NCBI GenBank assembly: GCA_913057945.1
Contig: CAJXOF010000005.1
Location: 124,001-188,000 of the forward strand
Direction of reading: 5' to 3'
Origin: an uncultured Hyphomonadaceae bacterium
Lineage (GTDB): Bacteria > Pseudomonadota > Alphaproteobacteria > Caulobacterales > Hyphomonadaceae
DNA: 64,000 nucleotides
Shown piece by piece: positions 9,021 to 17,244 of the stretch (positions are counted from its first letter, which is position 1; each line of letters begins with the position of its first letter). The notes under the pieces are model-generated. The model was not told the DNA's origin, searched no databases, and saw nothing but the letters and a program-made list of their open reading frames with translations. The translations under genes and the position numbers were made by a program.

Positions 9021-10328
9021 TCAGGCCACAGGAGCCACATCCTCCTCTTCGCTGAGGTTCCGGCAGGCCAGGTAGAAGAACAGGGCAGCAAACGCGTTGA
9101 TGACCGTGGCAATCGCCATGGCCGCGCCCAGAGAGCCTGCCAGGTCGCTGATAATGCCAATCACCAGTGGACCGAGGCCGACGCCGACCAGATTGGCCAT
9201 CAGCCAGTAAGTGCTAGTTGCCGTCCCGCGCATGGATAACGGGCTTGCCGTCATCACAATGGCCGTCACCTGCCCTGACCAGCAGCCCAGAATGACGCTC
9301 AGCAGGATCGCGAACAGGATGCTGAGCGCGACGCTGTCGACGCCGACCATGAGCCAGCAGGCTGGCAGCGACAATAGCAGCATCAATGCTGGAAAGCGGA
9401 AGAACTGCCGAACCCGGTCGCGCGCCATGACCCGTGTCATGACGCCAGCGAGTAGCGATCCCAGCGTTTTCCCGCCGGCGGCTGCAACCGCCATCACAAG
9501 ACCAGCTTCGCCGAGGCTGAGGTCGCGCACCCTGATCATGAATGGCCCCATCCAGGTCAGCAAGGCGGCCTGGGCGAGGGATGCGGATGTACCCGCCAGA
9601 ATAATGAACAACAGGCCCTTGTTCGTGGAAAGGGCTTTCACGACCTCCTTGAGGTCCGGCGCTTTCTTTGTCCCGTCTCCGGACGAGCGCCTGCGCGGTT
9701 CGCGCACGGTGAACAAGAGCAACATGCCAAGGAGGAAACCCGGGATACCCGCGATCAGGAAGACTGCACGCCAGCCGAAGAACTCCGCAACATATCCGCC
9801 GACGAGGAAGATCAGTCCCGTGCCCAGCCCCATGGCGAGATAGTATACGCCCATCGCGGTTGGCAGTTCGCGGCGCTCGAAGAGGTCGCCGATGATCGAC
9901 ACGCTGGCCGGCGGCCCCCCGGCTTCGGCGGCCCCGACACCCATCCGCATCAACAGAAGCGACCAGTAACCGGTCGCAAGGGCGCCGAGAGCCGTAATGC
10001 CACTCCAGATCATCACGACACTTGAGACCATTCGGACCCGGTTCGTGCGGTCGGTGAGCCAACCCATGGGAAGCGCGAAAAGGGACAAGGCGCCCGAATG
10101 TGCGAGGCCGGACAACAGGCCAAGCGCGGAGTCCGACAGGCCGAACTCTTCCTTGATCGGCTCGATCACGACCGACATCACCGTCCGGTCAAGGTAATGT
10201 ACGGTGAAGATCGCTGTGAGCACGAACAGGACATACCAGCGATACGCGCCTCGCTCGGGCACCGAATTGAGGGCACTGTCCGCCTGCTTAAGCCGCTTAG
10301 AGGTGTCCGACTTCACATCGTCATCCAT
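9021..10328 (-). CDS. MFS transporter, spinster-like
   Basis: This 435-residue inner membrane protein has about 12 predicted transmembrane segments and MFS motif A-like sequence (MGWLTDRTNRVRM) after helix 2. The opening YLDRTVMSVVIEPIKEEFGLS is typical of the spinster-like MFS group common in alphaproteobacterial organic-acid clusters. It probably imports or exports the pathway substrate or a product. AAAGGA sits upstream of the ATG at 10328; the ATG two codons earlier overlaps that site and is less likely. The gene is convergent with the dehydrogenase gene ending at 8989. Confidence 0.9.
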   Translation of the reverse strand: MDDDVKSDTSKRLKQADSALNSVPERGAYRWYVLFVLTAIFTVHYLDRTVMSVVIEPIKEEFGLSDSALGLLSGLAHSGALSLFALPMGWLTDRTNRVRMVSSVVMIWSGITALGALATGYWSLLLMRMGVGAAEAGGPPASVSIIGDLFERRELPTAMGVYYLAMGLGTGLIFLVGGYVAEFFGWRAVFLIAGIPGFLLGMLLLFTVREPRRRSSGDGTKKAPDLKEVVKALSTNKGLLFIILAGTSASLAQAALLTWMGPFMIRVRDLSLGEAGLVMAVAAAGGKTLGSLLAGVMTRVMARDRVRQFFRFPALMLLLSLPACWLMVGVDSVALSILFAILLSVILGCWSGQVTAIVMTASPLSMRGTATSTYWLMANLVGVGLGPLVIGIISDLAGSLGAAMAIATVINAFAALFFYLACRNLSEEEDVAPVA

Positions 10329-10651
10329 GCGCATTCCTTTTTTTCAGGATCATCGAAGCCCACAAACTTCTACGCTCGCGCCCTGACCACAACAGGTTTG
10401 GACCAGTCTCGGTGCCGACGTACTTGGCCGACGTCACCGTACGCGCCGCCCCTGAACACCGCTAATGGGACTCTCCAATAAGTGAACTCCGCGATCACAT
10501 AATACGGATCCGGGAGCGGCCGCTATGGTCCGTCTGATAAATGAAATCTGGCGCATCGAACCTAGGGTCTGCACGCTATTCCGGTCCATTGGGAGAGGTT
10601 CAAGACCGCTCAATCGTCTTCGGTGAATTGCCCAGACAAAGGGAGAGTACC
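10329..10651. other. Divergent intergenic region, 323 bp
   Basis: This gap separates the MFS gene (minus) from the epimerase-like gene (plus). It should hold both promoters. I see no convincing dyad, RNA gene or coding frame with its own ribosome binding site, only GGGAGAG at 10641-10647 serving the downstream GTG. Confidence 0.5.
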
Positions 10652-11575
10652 GTGCTCAAAGGCAAGAAAATACTGCTGACTGGACTGACCGGACAGGTTG
10701 GCGGCGCGTTCGCTGACCAGCTGGCGCCGCACAACACCGTGTGGGGCCTGGCGCGTTACTCAAGGCCGGGATCGCGCGAACGAGCCGAGCAAGCCGGCGT
10801 AAAGACCGTCTCCGGTGATTTTGCAAAGGGCGAACTCGATGAAGCGCCGGACGACATTGATATCGTCGTCCATGTCGCCGCCAATACGAAGCCGGGAAGT
10901 GCGGAAAACGGCATGCTTCAGAATGCGGAAGGCACCGGCCTGCTGATGCAGAAATACCGGCACGTCGACGCCTTCATCTTCGTCTCGGCAAGTGGCTGCT
11001 ATCTCGATGATCCCGACCCCCATCACCGCTACAAGGAAACGGACGATGTCGGCGGCACTACGCCCTTCGCCCCAAATTACGGACCGACGAAACTTGCCGC
11101 CGAGGGCGTTGTCAGGACGCTTTCGCGGATCAACGGAACACCCACGACGATCGCCCGGCTCGATGTGTCCTATGGCGGGCCCTATGATGACGGAGGCCTT
11201 CCCGGCCACCACCTGGATTCAATCATCGACGGGCGGCCGGTCCTGCTTCCGAAAGGGCGGCCCTGCCTTCATTCACCCATCCACGAAGACGACATGGTGC
11301 GCCATCTCGCCGTCTTCGCCCGCGCGGCCAGGTCGCCAGCGACCCTTGTGAACTGGGGCGGCCCTGAAGGCGTGTTGCTTGAAGACTGGTGCCGGTACAT
11401 CGGAGAGCTGGTCGGACGCGAACCGATCTTCGAATATGGTGAAGGCAAGACGCTCTGGGGCCGTATCACGGATACCGACTATGGGTCCTCGCTCGGCATG
11501 GAATGGCAGGTGAAATGGCAAGAGGGCATGCGCCGGATGGTTGAAGCACGCCGCCCCGACGCCCTCGTCTCTTGA
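10652..11575 (+). CDS. NAD(P)-dependent epimerase/dehydratase family protein (extended SDR)
   Basis: This 307-residue extended SDR has the Rossmann motif TGLTGQVGG (residues about 10-18), HVAANTKPG, and the catalytic YGPTK. It probably oxidises or reduces a hydroxyl or keto group of a pathway intermediate. The GTG at 10652 was chosen because GGGAGAG lies just upstream; a longer frame from 10541 has no Rossmann-compatible start. The next gene, encoding a sulfotransferase-like protein, starts 37 bp downstream, so the two are probably co-transcribed. Confidence 0.82.
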   Translation: MLKGKKILLTGLTGQVGGAFADQLAPHNTVWGLARYSRPGSRERAEQAGVKTVSGDFAKGELDEAPDDIDIVVHVAANTKPGSAENGMLQNAEGTGLLMQKYRHVDAFIFVSASGCYLDDPDPHHRYKETDDVGGTTPFAPNYGPTKLAAEGVVRTLSRINGTPTTIARLDVSYGGPYDDGGLPGHHLDSIIDGRPVLLPKGRPCLHSPIHEDDMVRHLAVFARAARSPATLVNWGGPEGVLLEDWCRYIGELVGREPIFEYGEGKTLWGRITDTDYGSSLGMEWQVKWQEGMRRMVEARRPDALVS

Positions 11576-11612
11576 CCCACCCCCAAACCCGCCAGAACAG
11601 AAAGGCTGAATT

Positions 11613-12743
11613 ATGTTGGATCCCAGCGCGCTGAAGCAGCAGGCCGTCGATCAGACCGGTCTGGACGAGTTCGGCGACGAACCGATGGAGGACGGCCTCG
11701 CCGTCTTTTGCGACTCCTTGCGAACCGAATCCGGCCTGTCGCAAGCACGGCTGAAACAGGCCGAGGCAAGCATCATCGCAACCCTCCGCGAGCGGCTGCG
11801 CATCGAAGCCTGCCTGAAGCAACATCCGTCCATCCTCGACGAGCGGATTGAAGCGCCCGTCTTTGTCGTCGGCTTGCCCCGCAGCGGCACGACCGCGCTG
11901 TCGCAATTCCTGTCGGAAGACCCACAGATGCGGTCGATCCGGCGCTGGGAGTCGGCGCAAGTGACACCGCCGCCCAATGCGAGCGAAACGCAAGACCCCC
12001 GAATTGCCGAAACGACCCGCGCATTCGCTGCTCGCGACGCCGCCTTGCCGGCCCTGAAGACGATGCTGGCCGTTGAGCCGTGGGACCCTTCCGAACACGG
12101 CGTCCAACTCGGCCTGACTTTTCGCAACCTCCAGCTTCCAAGCCTGTGGCCAACCCCCAGCTACACGAAGTGGCTGCAGGACGCCGATAAGCGTCCGGCC
12201 TATGCCTATTTTGCTAAGGTCCTGAAGCTGTTGCAGTGGAAGACGCCGGCACCCTGCTGGAACCTCAAGAACCCGCCCGACATATTCTCACTTGATGCGA
12301 TCGCATCGGTCTTTCCGGATGCCCGCTTTGTCTGGGCTCATCGCGACCCGACCTTGAGTGTCCCGTCGGTCTGCAGCCTCGTCTCGACCATAAGGGAAGC
12401 CAGCGGTGAAGCCGTCAACAAACAGGCGCTGGGCCGGATGCAGCTTGAATTCCAGTCCGCAGGCGTCAAAGCGGCCATGCAGGCGCGTGACCATCTCAGC
12501 GACCGTACCTTTGTCGATATCTACCAGAAGGATCTGGTCGAAAACCCAATCGCGACCCTGCAGGCCCTGTATGACGCGGTCGGCCTGGACTTCACAGATA
12601 GTTACAAGGCGCGCCTGCAATTGCGCCTGAAGGCCCGCCCCAAAGGCAAGCACGGCGCGCATAATTATACGCGGGACGAATTTGGTCTGGAGGCGCCGGA
12701 AATCCGGTCCGTATTCAAGGACTATATCGACCGCTATCACTGA
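11613..12743 (+). CDS. Sulfotransferase family protein
   Basis: This 376-residue protein has the 5'-phosphosulfate-binding motif GLPRSGTTALSQFL near residues 85-100 and a later segment WAHRDPTLSVPSVCSL that fits the 3'-phosphate-binding region. Such proteins move sulfate from PAPS to hydroxyls of lipids or small molecules. The gene lies just after the epimerase-like gene in a catabolic island, which is unexpected, because sulfation is usually a modification rather than a degradation step. AAAGG precedes the ATG. Its 3' end faces an SDR gene convergently. Confidence 0.85.
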   Translation: MLDPSALKQQAVDQTGLDEFGDEPMEDGLAVFCDSLRTESGLSQARLKQAEASIIATLRERLRIEACLKQHPSILDERIEAPVFVVGLPRSGTTALSQFLSEDPQMRSIRRWESAQVTPPPNASETQDPRIAETTRAFAARDAALPALKTMLAVEPWDPSEHGVQLGLTFRNLQLPSLWPTPSYTKWLQDADKRPAYAYFAKVLKLLQWKTPAPCWNLKNPPDIFSLDAIASVFPDARFVWAHRDPTLSVPSVCSLVSTIREASGEAVNKQALGRMQLEFQSAGVKAAMQARDHLSDRTFVDIYQKDLVENPIATLQALYDAVGLDFTDSYKARLQLRLKARPKGKHGAHNYTRDEFGLEAPEIRSVFKDYIDRYH

Positions 12744-12761
12744 GCCGGAAGGCTGGCGAAC

Positions 12762-13655
12762 CTAGCTTCGCCCCTGCCCTTCAATTTGTGTCCAGCGGCC
12801 GTCCCTGTCCCTGTGCCATCCGCCTGCCGCCATCGTCCCGCCATCGACCGGGAGCGTCACGCCGGTCATATAGCTCGCCATCGGCGAGGCGAGGAAAGCG
12901 GCTACATCACCACATTCTGTGTCGAGGCCTTCCCGGCCGAGCGGAATGAGCCGGTTCATGGCATCTTCGGCGTCGTCAGACCGCTTGAGCCAGGTCGACG
13001 GATCGACTGGCCCGACCCGGTTGCCGCGCCCGCCTGGCGTAATCGTATGATCCGGTGCGATTGCATTGACCCGGATGCCGTCGCCGGAAAATTCCAGCGC
13101 CATGGACTCGGTAAAGTTGATCATGGCCGCCTTGCAGGCGGCATAGACCGCATAGCCCGGTGCCGCACGCATCCCCTCAATGCTGGTGACATTGATAATG
13201 CTGCCACCCCGTCCGCCGCGAACCATGATCGGCACGGCCGCTGATGTGGCCGCCAGCATGCTCACAAAATTTATGTCGATATGACGCCGCCAGCTTCTTT
13301 CGCTCTGTTCGAGAAAGGCCTTGCCCGCCACCCCGCCAGCATTGTTGACCAGAACGTCGATCCGCCCGAACGCCTCGTCAGTCTTTTCGACCGCTGCCCT
13401 GATCTGGTCAGTGTCCATGACGTCCGTTGGCAGGGCAATCGCCTTGCGTCCGAATTCACGCGCGCGTTCAGCGGTTTCCTCAGCGCGTTCAGGAATGATT
13501 TCGGCGACCGCAATGTCCGCGCCCAGTTGGGCAAGCCTGAGGGCAATCGCCCGGCCGATGCCACCGCCACCACCGGTGACCAGCGCCACCTTTCCGTCAA
13601 AGCGCAGCCGGTCGAACGGATCCACCTTCCCGCCTGTTTGCAAACGGGCCGTCAT
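12762..13655 (-). CDS. SDR family oxidoreductase
   Basis: This 297-residue classical short-chain dehydrogenase has TGGGGGIGRA for NAD(P) binding, LVNNAGG, catalytic Ser in NVTSIEG and YAACK. It should interconvert a hydroxyl and a ketone with NAD(P). The ATG (13653-13655) overlaps the stop of the NTF2-like gene upstream by 4 bp, so the two are coupled. A much longer frame to 13790 was rejected because it overlaps that gene. The C-terminus (GGWHRDRDGRW) goes slightly beyond the normal SDR end. Confidence 0.9.
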   Translation of the reverse strand: MTARLQTGGKVDPFDRLRFDGKVALVTGGGGGIGRAIALRLAQLGADIAVAEIIPERAEETAERAREFGRKAIALPTDVMDTDQIRAAVEKTDEAFGRIDVLVNNAGGVAGKAFLEQSERSWRRHIDINFVSMLAATSAAVPIMVRGGRGGSIINVTSIEGMRAAPGYAVYAACKAAMINFTESMALEFSGDGIRVNAIAPDHTITPGGRGNRVGPVDPSTWLKRSDDAEDAMNRLIPLGREGLDTECGDVAAFLASPMASYMTGVTLPVDGGTMAAGGWHRDRDGRWTQIEGQGRS

Positions 13656-14125
13656 GGTGTCGGCAAACCGGAAAGCGGCAGGAAAGACGGCAAGGCCGCA
13701 TTGATCGCCTGTCCCTCCGGAAGCACCCACCTGAAAGGCGAAGACACCACCCGCCGGGCGAAACGCCAGCCAATGTCGAGGCGCACGCACTCATCCTGGT
13801 AAACACCGCACACCCATTCAACCGGCTGTCCGGTCGGCTGTTTGAGCTCGGTAAACCACCACCGCGCCAGGGCCGTGTCACCATTAACTTCGACGACGCC
13901 GGAATGCGTCATCTGGAACAGGAAATCCCGTTCTTTTTCGACCAGTCGCCTGAACCGCTTTTCGAGCTTGTCCCGCCCGACCACCGGTTCGCCTGCCGAT
14001 GGCGCCTCGAGCTGTCCGTCCGGCGCGTAGACTGCGGCCATGCCAGCACCGTCCCGACGGTTCGCCGCGTCCGTGTAGGCGGCGGCGAGGCTGCGTATTG
14101 CCATTTCGTCTGATTGCGAATGCAT
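13652..14125 (-). CDS. Nuclear transport factor 2 (SnoaL)-like protein
   Basis: This 157-residue protein looks like a cone-shaped NTF2/SnoaL-fold protein: an N-terminal helix (AIRSLAAAYTDAANRRD), AVYAPDGQLEAPSAGEPVVGRD and a beta-rich C-terminal half. The fold is used by steroid isomerases, cyclases and ring-hydroxylating dioxygenase small subunits, so isomerisation or hydration of a pathway intermediate is possible. The start at 14125 has GGAG about 10 bases upstream; an ATG at 14155 is possible. It is coupled to the SDR gene downstream by a 4-bp overlap and is divergent from the SDR gene at 14333. Confidence 0.75.
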   Translation of the reverse strand: MHSQSDEMAIRSLAAAYTDAANRRDGAGMAAVYAPDGQLEAPSAGEPVVGRDKLEKRFRRLVEKERDFLFQMTHSGVVEVNGDTALARWWFTELKQPTGQPVEWVCGVYQDECVRLDIGWRFARRVVSSPFRWVLPEGQAINAALPSFLPLSGLPTP

Positions 14126-14161
14126 GCTTGCAAGACTCCAGTCTGGTTCGCCCATTTCAGG

Positions 14162-14197
14162 CCATTACGATCATTCTGCCCATTACGATCATTCTGC
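14162..14197. repeat. 18-bp perfect tandem duplication in a divergent promoter gap
   Basis: The unit CCATTACGATCATTCTGC occurs twice head to tail with no spacer, in the gap between the NTF2-like gene (minus, start 14125) and the SDR gene (plus, start 14333). Each unit contains the near-palindrome ACGATCAT. It may be a duplicated operator or a replication slip. Confidence 0.7.
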
Positions 14198-14332
14198 GCA
14201 GTCCGCCGGTCTCTATCCACCCCCGCATTTAGGCGAAAACGGAGTGGCCGCAGGTCAATGCGCAATTCCCATGCTGTCGCCGAAGCGCTCTCCTGCCTGG
14301 AGCCCCTGACCCGAATTTGGAGACCTGCCCTC

Positions 14333-15190
14333 ATGCCCGAAAACAGCTTTGATATGTCTGGAAAGACAGCCATCATCATCGGTGCGACGCAGGGCATGGG
14401 TGCCCAGATCGCCGAAGACATCGCCGCCAGTGGCGGCCAGGTCATCATCACCAGCCGGTCCCAGTCCGCTTCGGACGCCAAGGCAGAAGAGCTGAACGCA
14501 AAGTACGCGAAGGACAAATCCATCGCGGTCGGCAAGGCAGGCGACCTGTCAATCAAATCTGACCTTCAAGCCATCGTCGACACCGCGATCAGTGAATTCG
14601 GCCAGATCACAACGCTGGTGATTTCACCGACCATCCGCCCCTTCTTCGGTCCGTCCATCGAGACGACGGATGAAGAGATCGACGAACAGTTTCTCTATAT
14701 TTTCAAAAGTCGCTTCTGGATTTCCGCGATGTGCATTCCGCACATGCAGAAGGCGGGCGGCGGTTCGGTCGTCTATATCGGGTCGGGGTCGGCCTTCGAA
14801 TCCACGACAGAACGCTCGGTCTATTCCTGCGCGCGCGCCGCCGAAGTCCAGATGATGAAGAATTTCGCGGCAGAGTTCGGGCGCGACAATATCCGGTTCA
14901 ACATCATCTCCCCTGCCCTGATCAAATCCAGCGGCGCTGAAGCCCTGTTCAAGGACCCTGCCGTACTCGAGCGGTTCGAAAGCCGGCTGCCGATGAAGCG
15001 CCACGGCCTTGTCGCGGAGATTTCCCAGAGCGCGATGTTCCTCGCCAGCGATCTCAGCTCCTTCACTACCGGTTGCGTGGTCCCCGTTGATGGCGGGCGG
15101 AACCTGCATTGTTCATCCAACGACCTGACGTCGAGTTTCACGCCTGACAAGGATAACCGTCATCGTAACCCGGCGGAGGCAAAAGCATGA
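14333..15190 (+). CDS. Atypical SDR family protein
   Basis: This 285-residue SDR has the nucleotide motif GATQGMG near residue 20, but two hallmark motifs are altered. NNAG is replaced by ISPT, and the catalytic YxxxK reads YSCAR, with Arg in place of Lys. It keeps PVDGG near the C-terminus. It may therefore have modified chemistry or a structural role. The ATG at 14333 has GGAG about 11 bases upstream. The next gene, of the 3-hydroxyisobutyrate dehydrogenase type, starts within its stop (ATGA overlap), so the pair is translated together. Confidence 0.85.
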   Translation: MPENSFDMSGKTAIIIGATQGMGAQIAEDIAASGGQVIITSRSQSASDAKAEELNAKYAKDKSIAVGKAGDLSIKSDLQAIVDTAISEFGQITTLVISPTIRPFFGPSIETTDEEIDEQFLYIFKSRFWISAMCIPHMQKAGGGSVVYIGSGSAFESTTERSVYSCARAAEVQMMKNFAAEFGRDNIRFNIISPALIKSSGAEALFKDPAVLERFESRLPMKRHGLVAEISQSAMFLASDLSSFTTGCVVPVDGGRNLHCSSNDLTSSFTPDKDNRHRNPAEAKA

Positions 15191-16029
15191 CCGGTAATAG
15201 CGGCCGCGTCGGCTTCATCGGCCTCGGCAATCAGGGCGCCCCGATTGCCTGGCGCATTGCCAGAATACGCCCGCTTTCAGTCTGGGCGCGGCGCGAAGCC
15301 AGCACGGCAGTCTACCGCGACGGCGGCTGCGCGGTTGCATCCAGCCCCGCAGACCTCGCCAGCCAGTGCGCCATTATTGGCATTTGTGTCGTCAATGATG
15401 ACGATGTCCGCGACGTGCTGATGCGAAGCGACGGCGTGTTTGCCGGGGCGGCGCCTGGCACGATCATCTGCATTCACTCGACCGTCCTTCCCGGCACGAT
15501 GGTCGAGCTCGGCAAGGAAGCCAAGGCGCGAAATCTGAAGCTGCTGGATGCCCCCGTGAGCGGCGGCCCTGACGGCGCAGAAGCCGGCACAATGTCCATT
15601 CTGGTCGGCGGCGACATCGAGACCCTCGAAGCGGCACGCGAGGTTCTCGCCTCCTTCGGTTCGAACATCTTCCATATGGGCGCCACCGGAACAGGCCAGG
15701 CCGCCAAACTCCTCAACAACAATCTCTGCTTTGCCAACACCGCCATGGCCGTGCACGCCCTGCAGCTCGCGCGCGAATTCGGCATCGATCAGCAGGTTGC
15801 AGCCCGGGTCTTTGCGGCTTCCTCCGGGGCGAGCACCGGCCTACGGCTGATCATGAACAATCAACAGTTCAAAAAGGTCACCGGCGCCTCCAGTAATCTT
15901 CGCAAGGATATTCACCACCTCGCCGAATTTGCAGACCAGCAACAGGTCAGCGAGAAAGCCCTCCTCGACATCGCTGCGGCGACACCGGACCTGCTCAACG
16001 AGTATGCAAAATTCCGGAAGGATTTCTAA
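15187..16029 (+). CDS. NAD(P)-dependent oxidoreductase, 3-hydroxyisobutyrate dehydrogenase family
   Basis: This 280-residue beta-hydroxyacid dehydrogenase has the Rossmann motif GLGNQG (residues 12-17), the substrate-binding segment DAPVSGGPDGAEAGT and the catalytic Lys in GQAAKLLNNN. The family oxidises 3-hydroxy acids to semialdehydes or reduces glyoxylate and succinic semialdehyde. Coupled by a 4-bp overlap to the atypical SDR gene, it is a candidate for processing a short hydroxy acid released from the main substrate. It ends before a terminator that serves the opposite strand. Confidence 0.9.
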   Translation: MTGNSGRVGFIGLGNQGAPIAWRIARIRPLSVWARREASTAVYRDGGCAVASSPADLASQCAIIGICVVNDDDVRDVLMRSDGVFAGAAPGTIICIHSTVLPGTMVELGKEAKARNLKLLDAPVSGGPDGAEAGTMSILVGGDIETLEAAREVLASFGSNIFHMGATGTGQAAKLLNNNLCFANTAMAVHALQLAREFGIDQQVAARVFAASSGASTGLRLIMNNQQFKKVTGASSNLRKDIHHLAEFADQQQVSEKALLDIAAATPDLLNEYAKFRKDF

Positions 16030-16101
16030 GGCCGTGACTGGCTGATCAGCCATTCCTGCCCGGTCGGCTAAACAGCCCGATTTCTCTTGTCCAGAAGACC
16101 T

Positions 16102-16156
16102 CAAAAAAACGACAGCGCCTCCGGTCCAATTTCGCAATTGCCCGGAGGACGCTGTC
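16102..16156 (-). terminator. Rho-independent terminator of the small acyl-CoA dehydrogenase gene
   Basis: On the minus strand GACAGCGTCCTCCGG pairs with CCGGAGGCGCTGTC, with one bulge, and is followed by GTTTTTTT. It lies 55 bp after the stop at 16212. A second, shorter inverted repeat (AGTTACG/CGTAACT, 16165-16192) lies between the gene and the terminator. Confidence 0.85.
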
Positions 16157-16211
16157 AGGGTTCGAGTTACGCACGCGCATGAATACGTAACTACGGAGGT
16201 ACTCTTTCGGG

Positions 16212-17234
16212 TCAGGCGGGCGCCGCCTGACCCATCATTGAAGCGCGCGTTTTCCTCAAATCCCCGCCGAGAACATCGATCGTGTGCGCGCGCTTGAGAT
16301 AGACGTGGGCGTCTGTTTCAGCCGTAAAACCGATGGCGCCGTGAACTTGGATGTTTGTCGCGCCATTCTTCAGCGCAGCATCCACCGCGACAAGCTTGGC
16401 CGCCGTCGCGTGGTAGAGCGCATCCGGCCTGTTTTCAGCAACAACCACAGAGGCAAAATCGACCTGGCAGGACGCGACCTCGGCCGCAATCGCCATGTCG
16501 GCGCACTTGTGCTTGACCGCCTGGAACGAGCCGATCACCTTGCCGAACTGTTCGCGCATCTTTGCGTAGTCGACGGCCATGTCGAGCGCCGCCTTTGAAA
16601 GACCGGACGCATAGGCGGCCGACAGCAGAAGCGCTCTGGATCTATGGGCATTGGATGAGGCGGCACTGGACAGAGGCCGCGCATTGCGCAGGGTCGCGCG
16701 GTGCAGAAGATTGTGACTGTCCATTCCGGGGCAATCTTCACCATCCTCAAAGGCAGACGCAGGCAGAAGATGGGGACCGTCCGGCGTCAGCACGACGATC
16801 AGCTCAGCCTCGCCAGCTTCCATGAGATGGAAGCTGGCGCTCAGACCATTTTCGGAAGTTATTGCCCCGCGAGGGTTGGCAATACCGACCCGGATATTGC
16901 CGGCGACGATCTCGCTTGCCGTATTCAAATTCGACTCTGCCGCCAGATGCGCGCCGAGCGTAATCCCGAAAATCTCTGTCGAGACGAGGTTCCGGCCATA
17001 TTCGCGGAAGACCAGCGCTTCCTCGACAGCCCCAAGCCCGATCCCGCCATCGTCCTCAGCCAGACCAAGCCCGAGAAATCCAAGCTCTCCCAACTGTGGC
17101 CACAGGCTGGCATCCGGATTGCCAATCTGGCCGTGCTTGTCAGGCCGAAGCCGTTCGACCGGTGCGAGGTTCGACAGGAAGGCCGCGACCGTATCAACGA
17201 TCTGGACCTGTTCGTTTGTTGGCAGCAAATGCAT
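16212..17234 (-). CDS. Acyl-CoA dehydrogenase, small (non-catalytic-type) subunit
   Basis: This 340-residue acyl-CoA dehydrogenase has the C-terminal signature MREQFGKVIGSFQAVKHKCADM and QVHGAIGFTAE. Both usual catalytic-Glu positions are occupied by other residues (Ala at the isovaleryl-type site, Gly at the MCAD-type site). It starts only 10 bp after the stop of the large dehydrogenase gene (17245-18405) with a GGGG ribosome binding site, so the two are in one operon. They should form an alpha2-beta2 enzyme like those known for steroid side-chain and other bulky acyl-CoAs. A strong terminator follows it. Confidence 0.9.
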   Translation of the reverse strand: MHLLPTNEQVQIVDTVAAFLSNLAPVERLRPDKHGQIGNPDASLWPQLGELGFLGLGLAEDDGGIGLGAVEEALVFREYGRNLVSTEIFGITLGAHLAAESNLNTASEIVAGNIRVGIANPRGAITSENGLSASFHLMEAGEAELIVVLTPDGPHLLPASAFEDGEDCPGMDSHNLLHRATLRNARPLSSAASSNAHRSRALLLSAAYASGLSKAALDMAVDYAKMREQFGKVIGSFQAVKHKCADMAIAAEVASCQVDFASVVVAENRPDALYHATAAKLVAVDAALKNGATNIQVHGAIGFTAETDAHVYLKRAHTIDVLGGDLRKTRASMMGQAAPA

Positions 17235-17244
17235 GTGACGCCCC

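Noticed and set aside
12755..12772. GGCGAA/TTCGCC hairpin between convergent genes as a terminator
   Set aside because: The stem is only 6 bp and no T-run follows on either strand.
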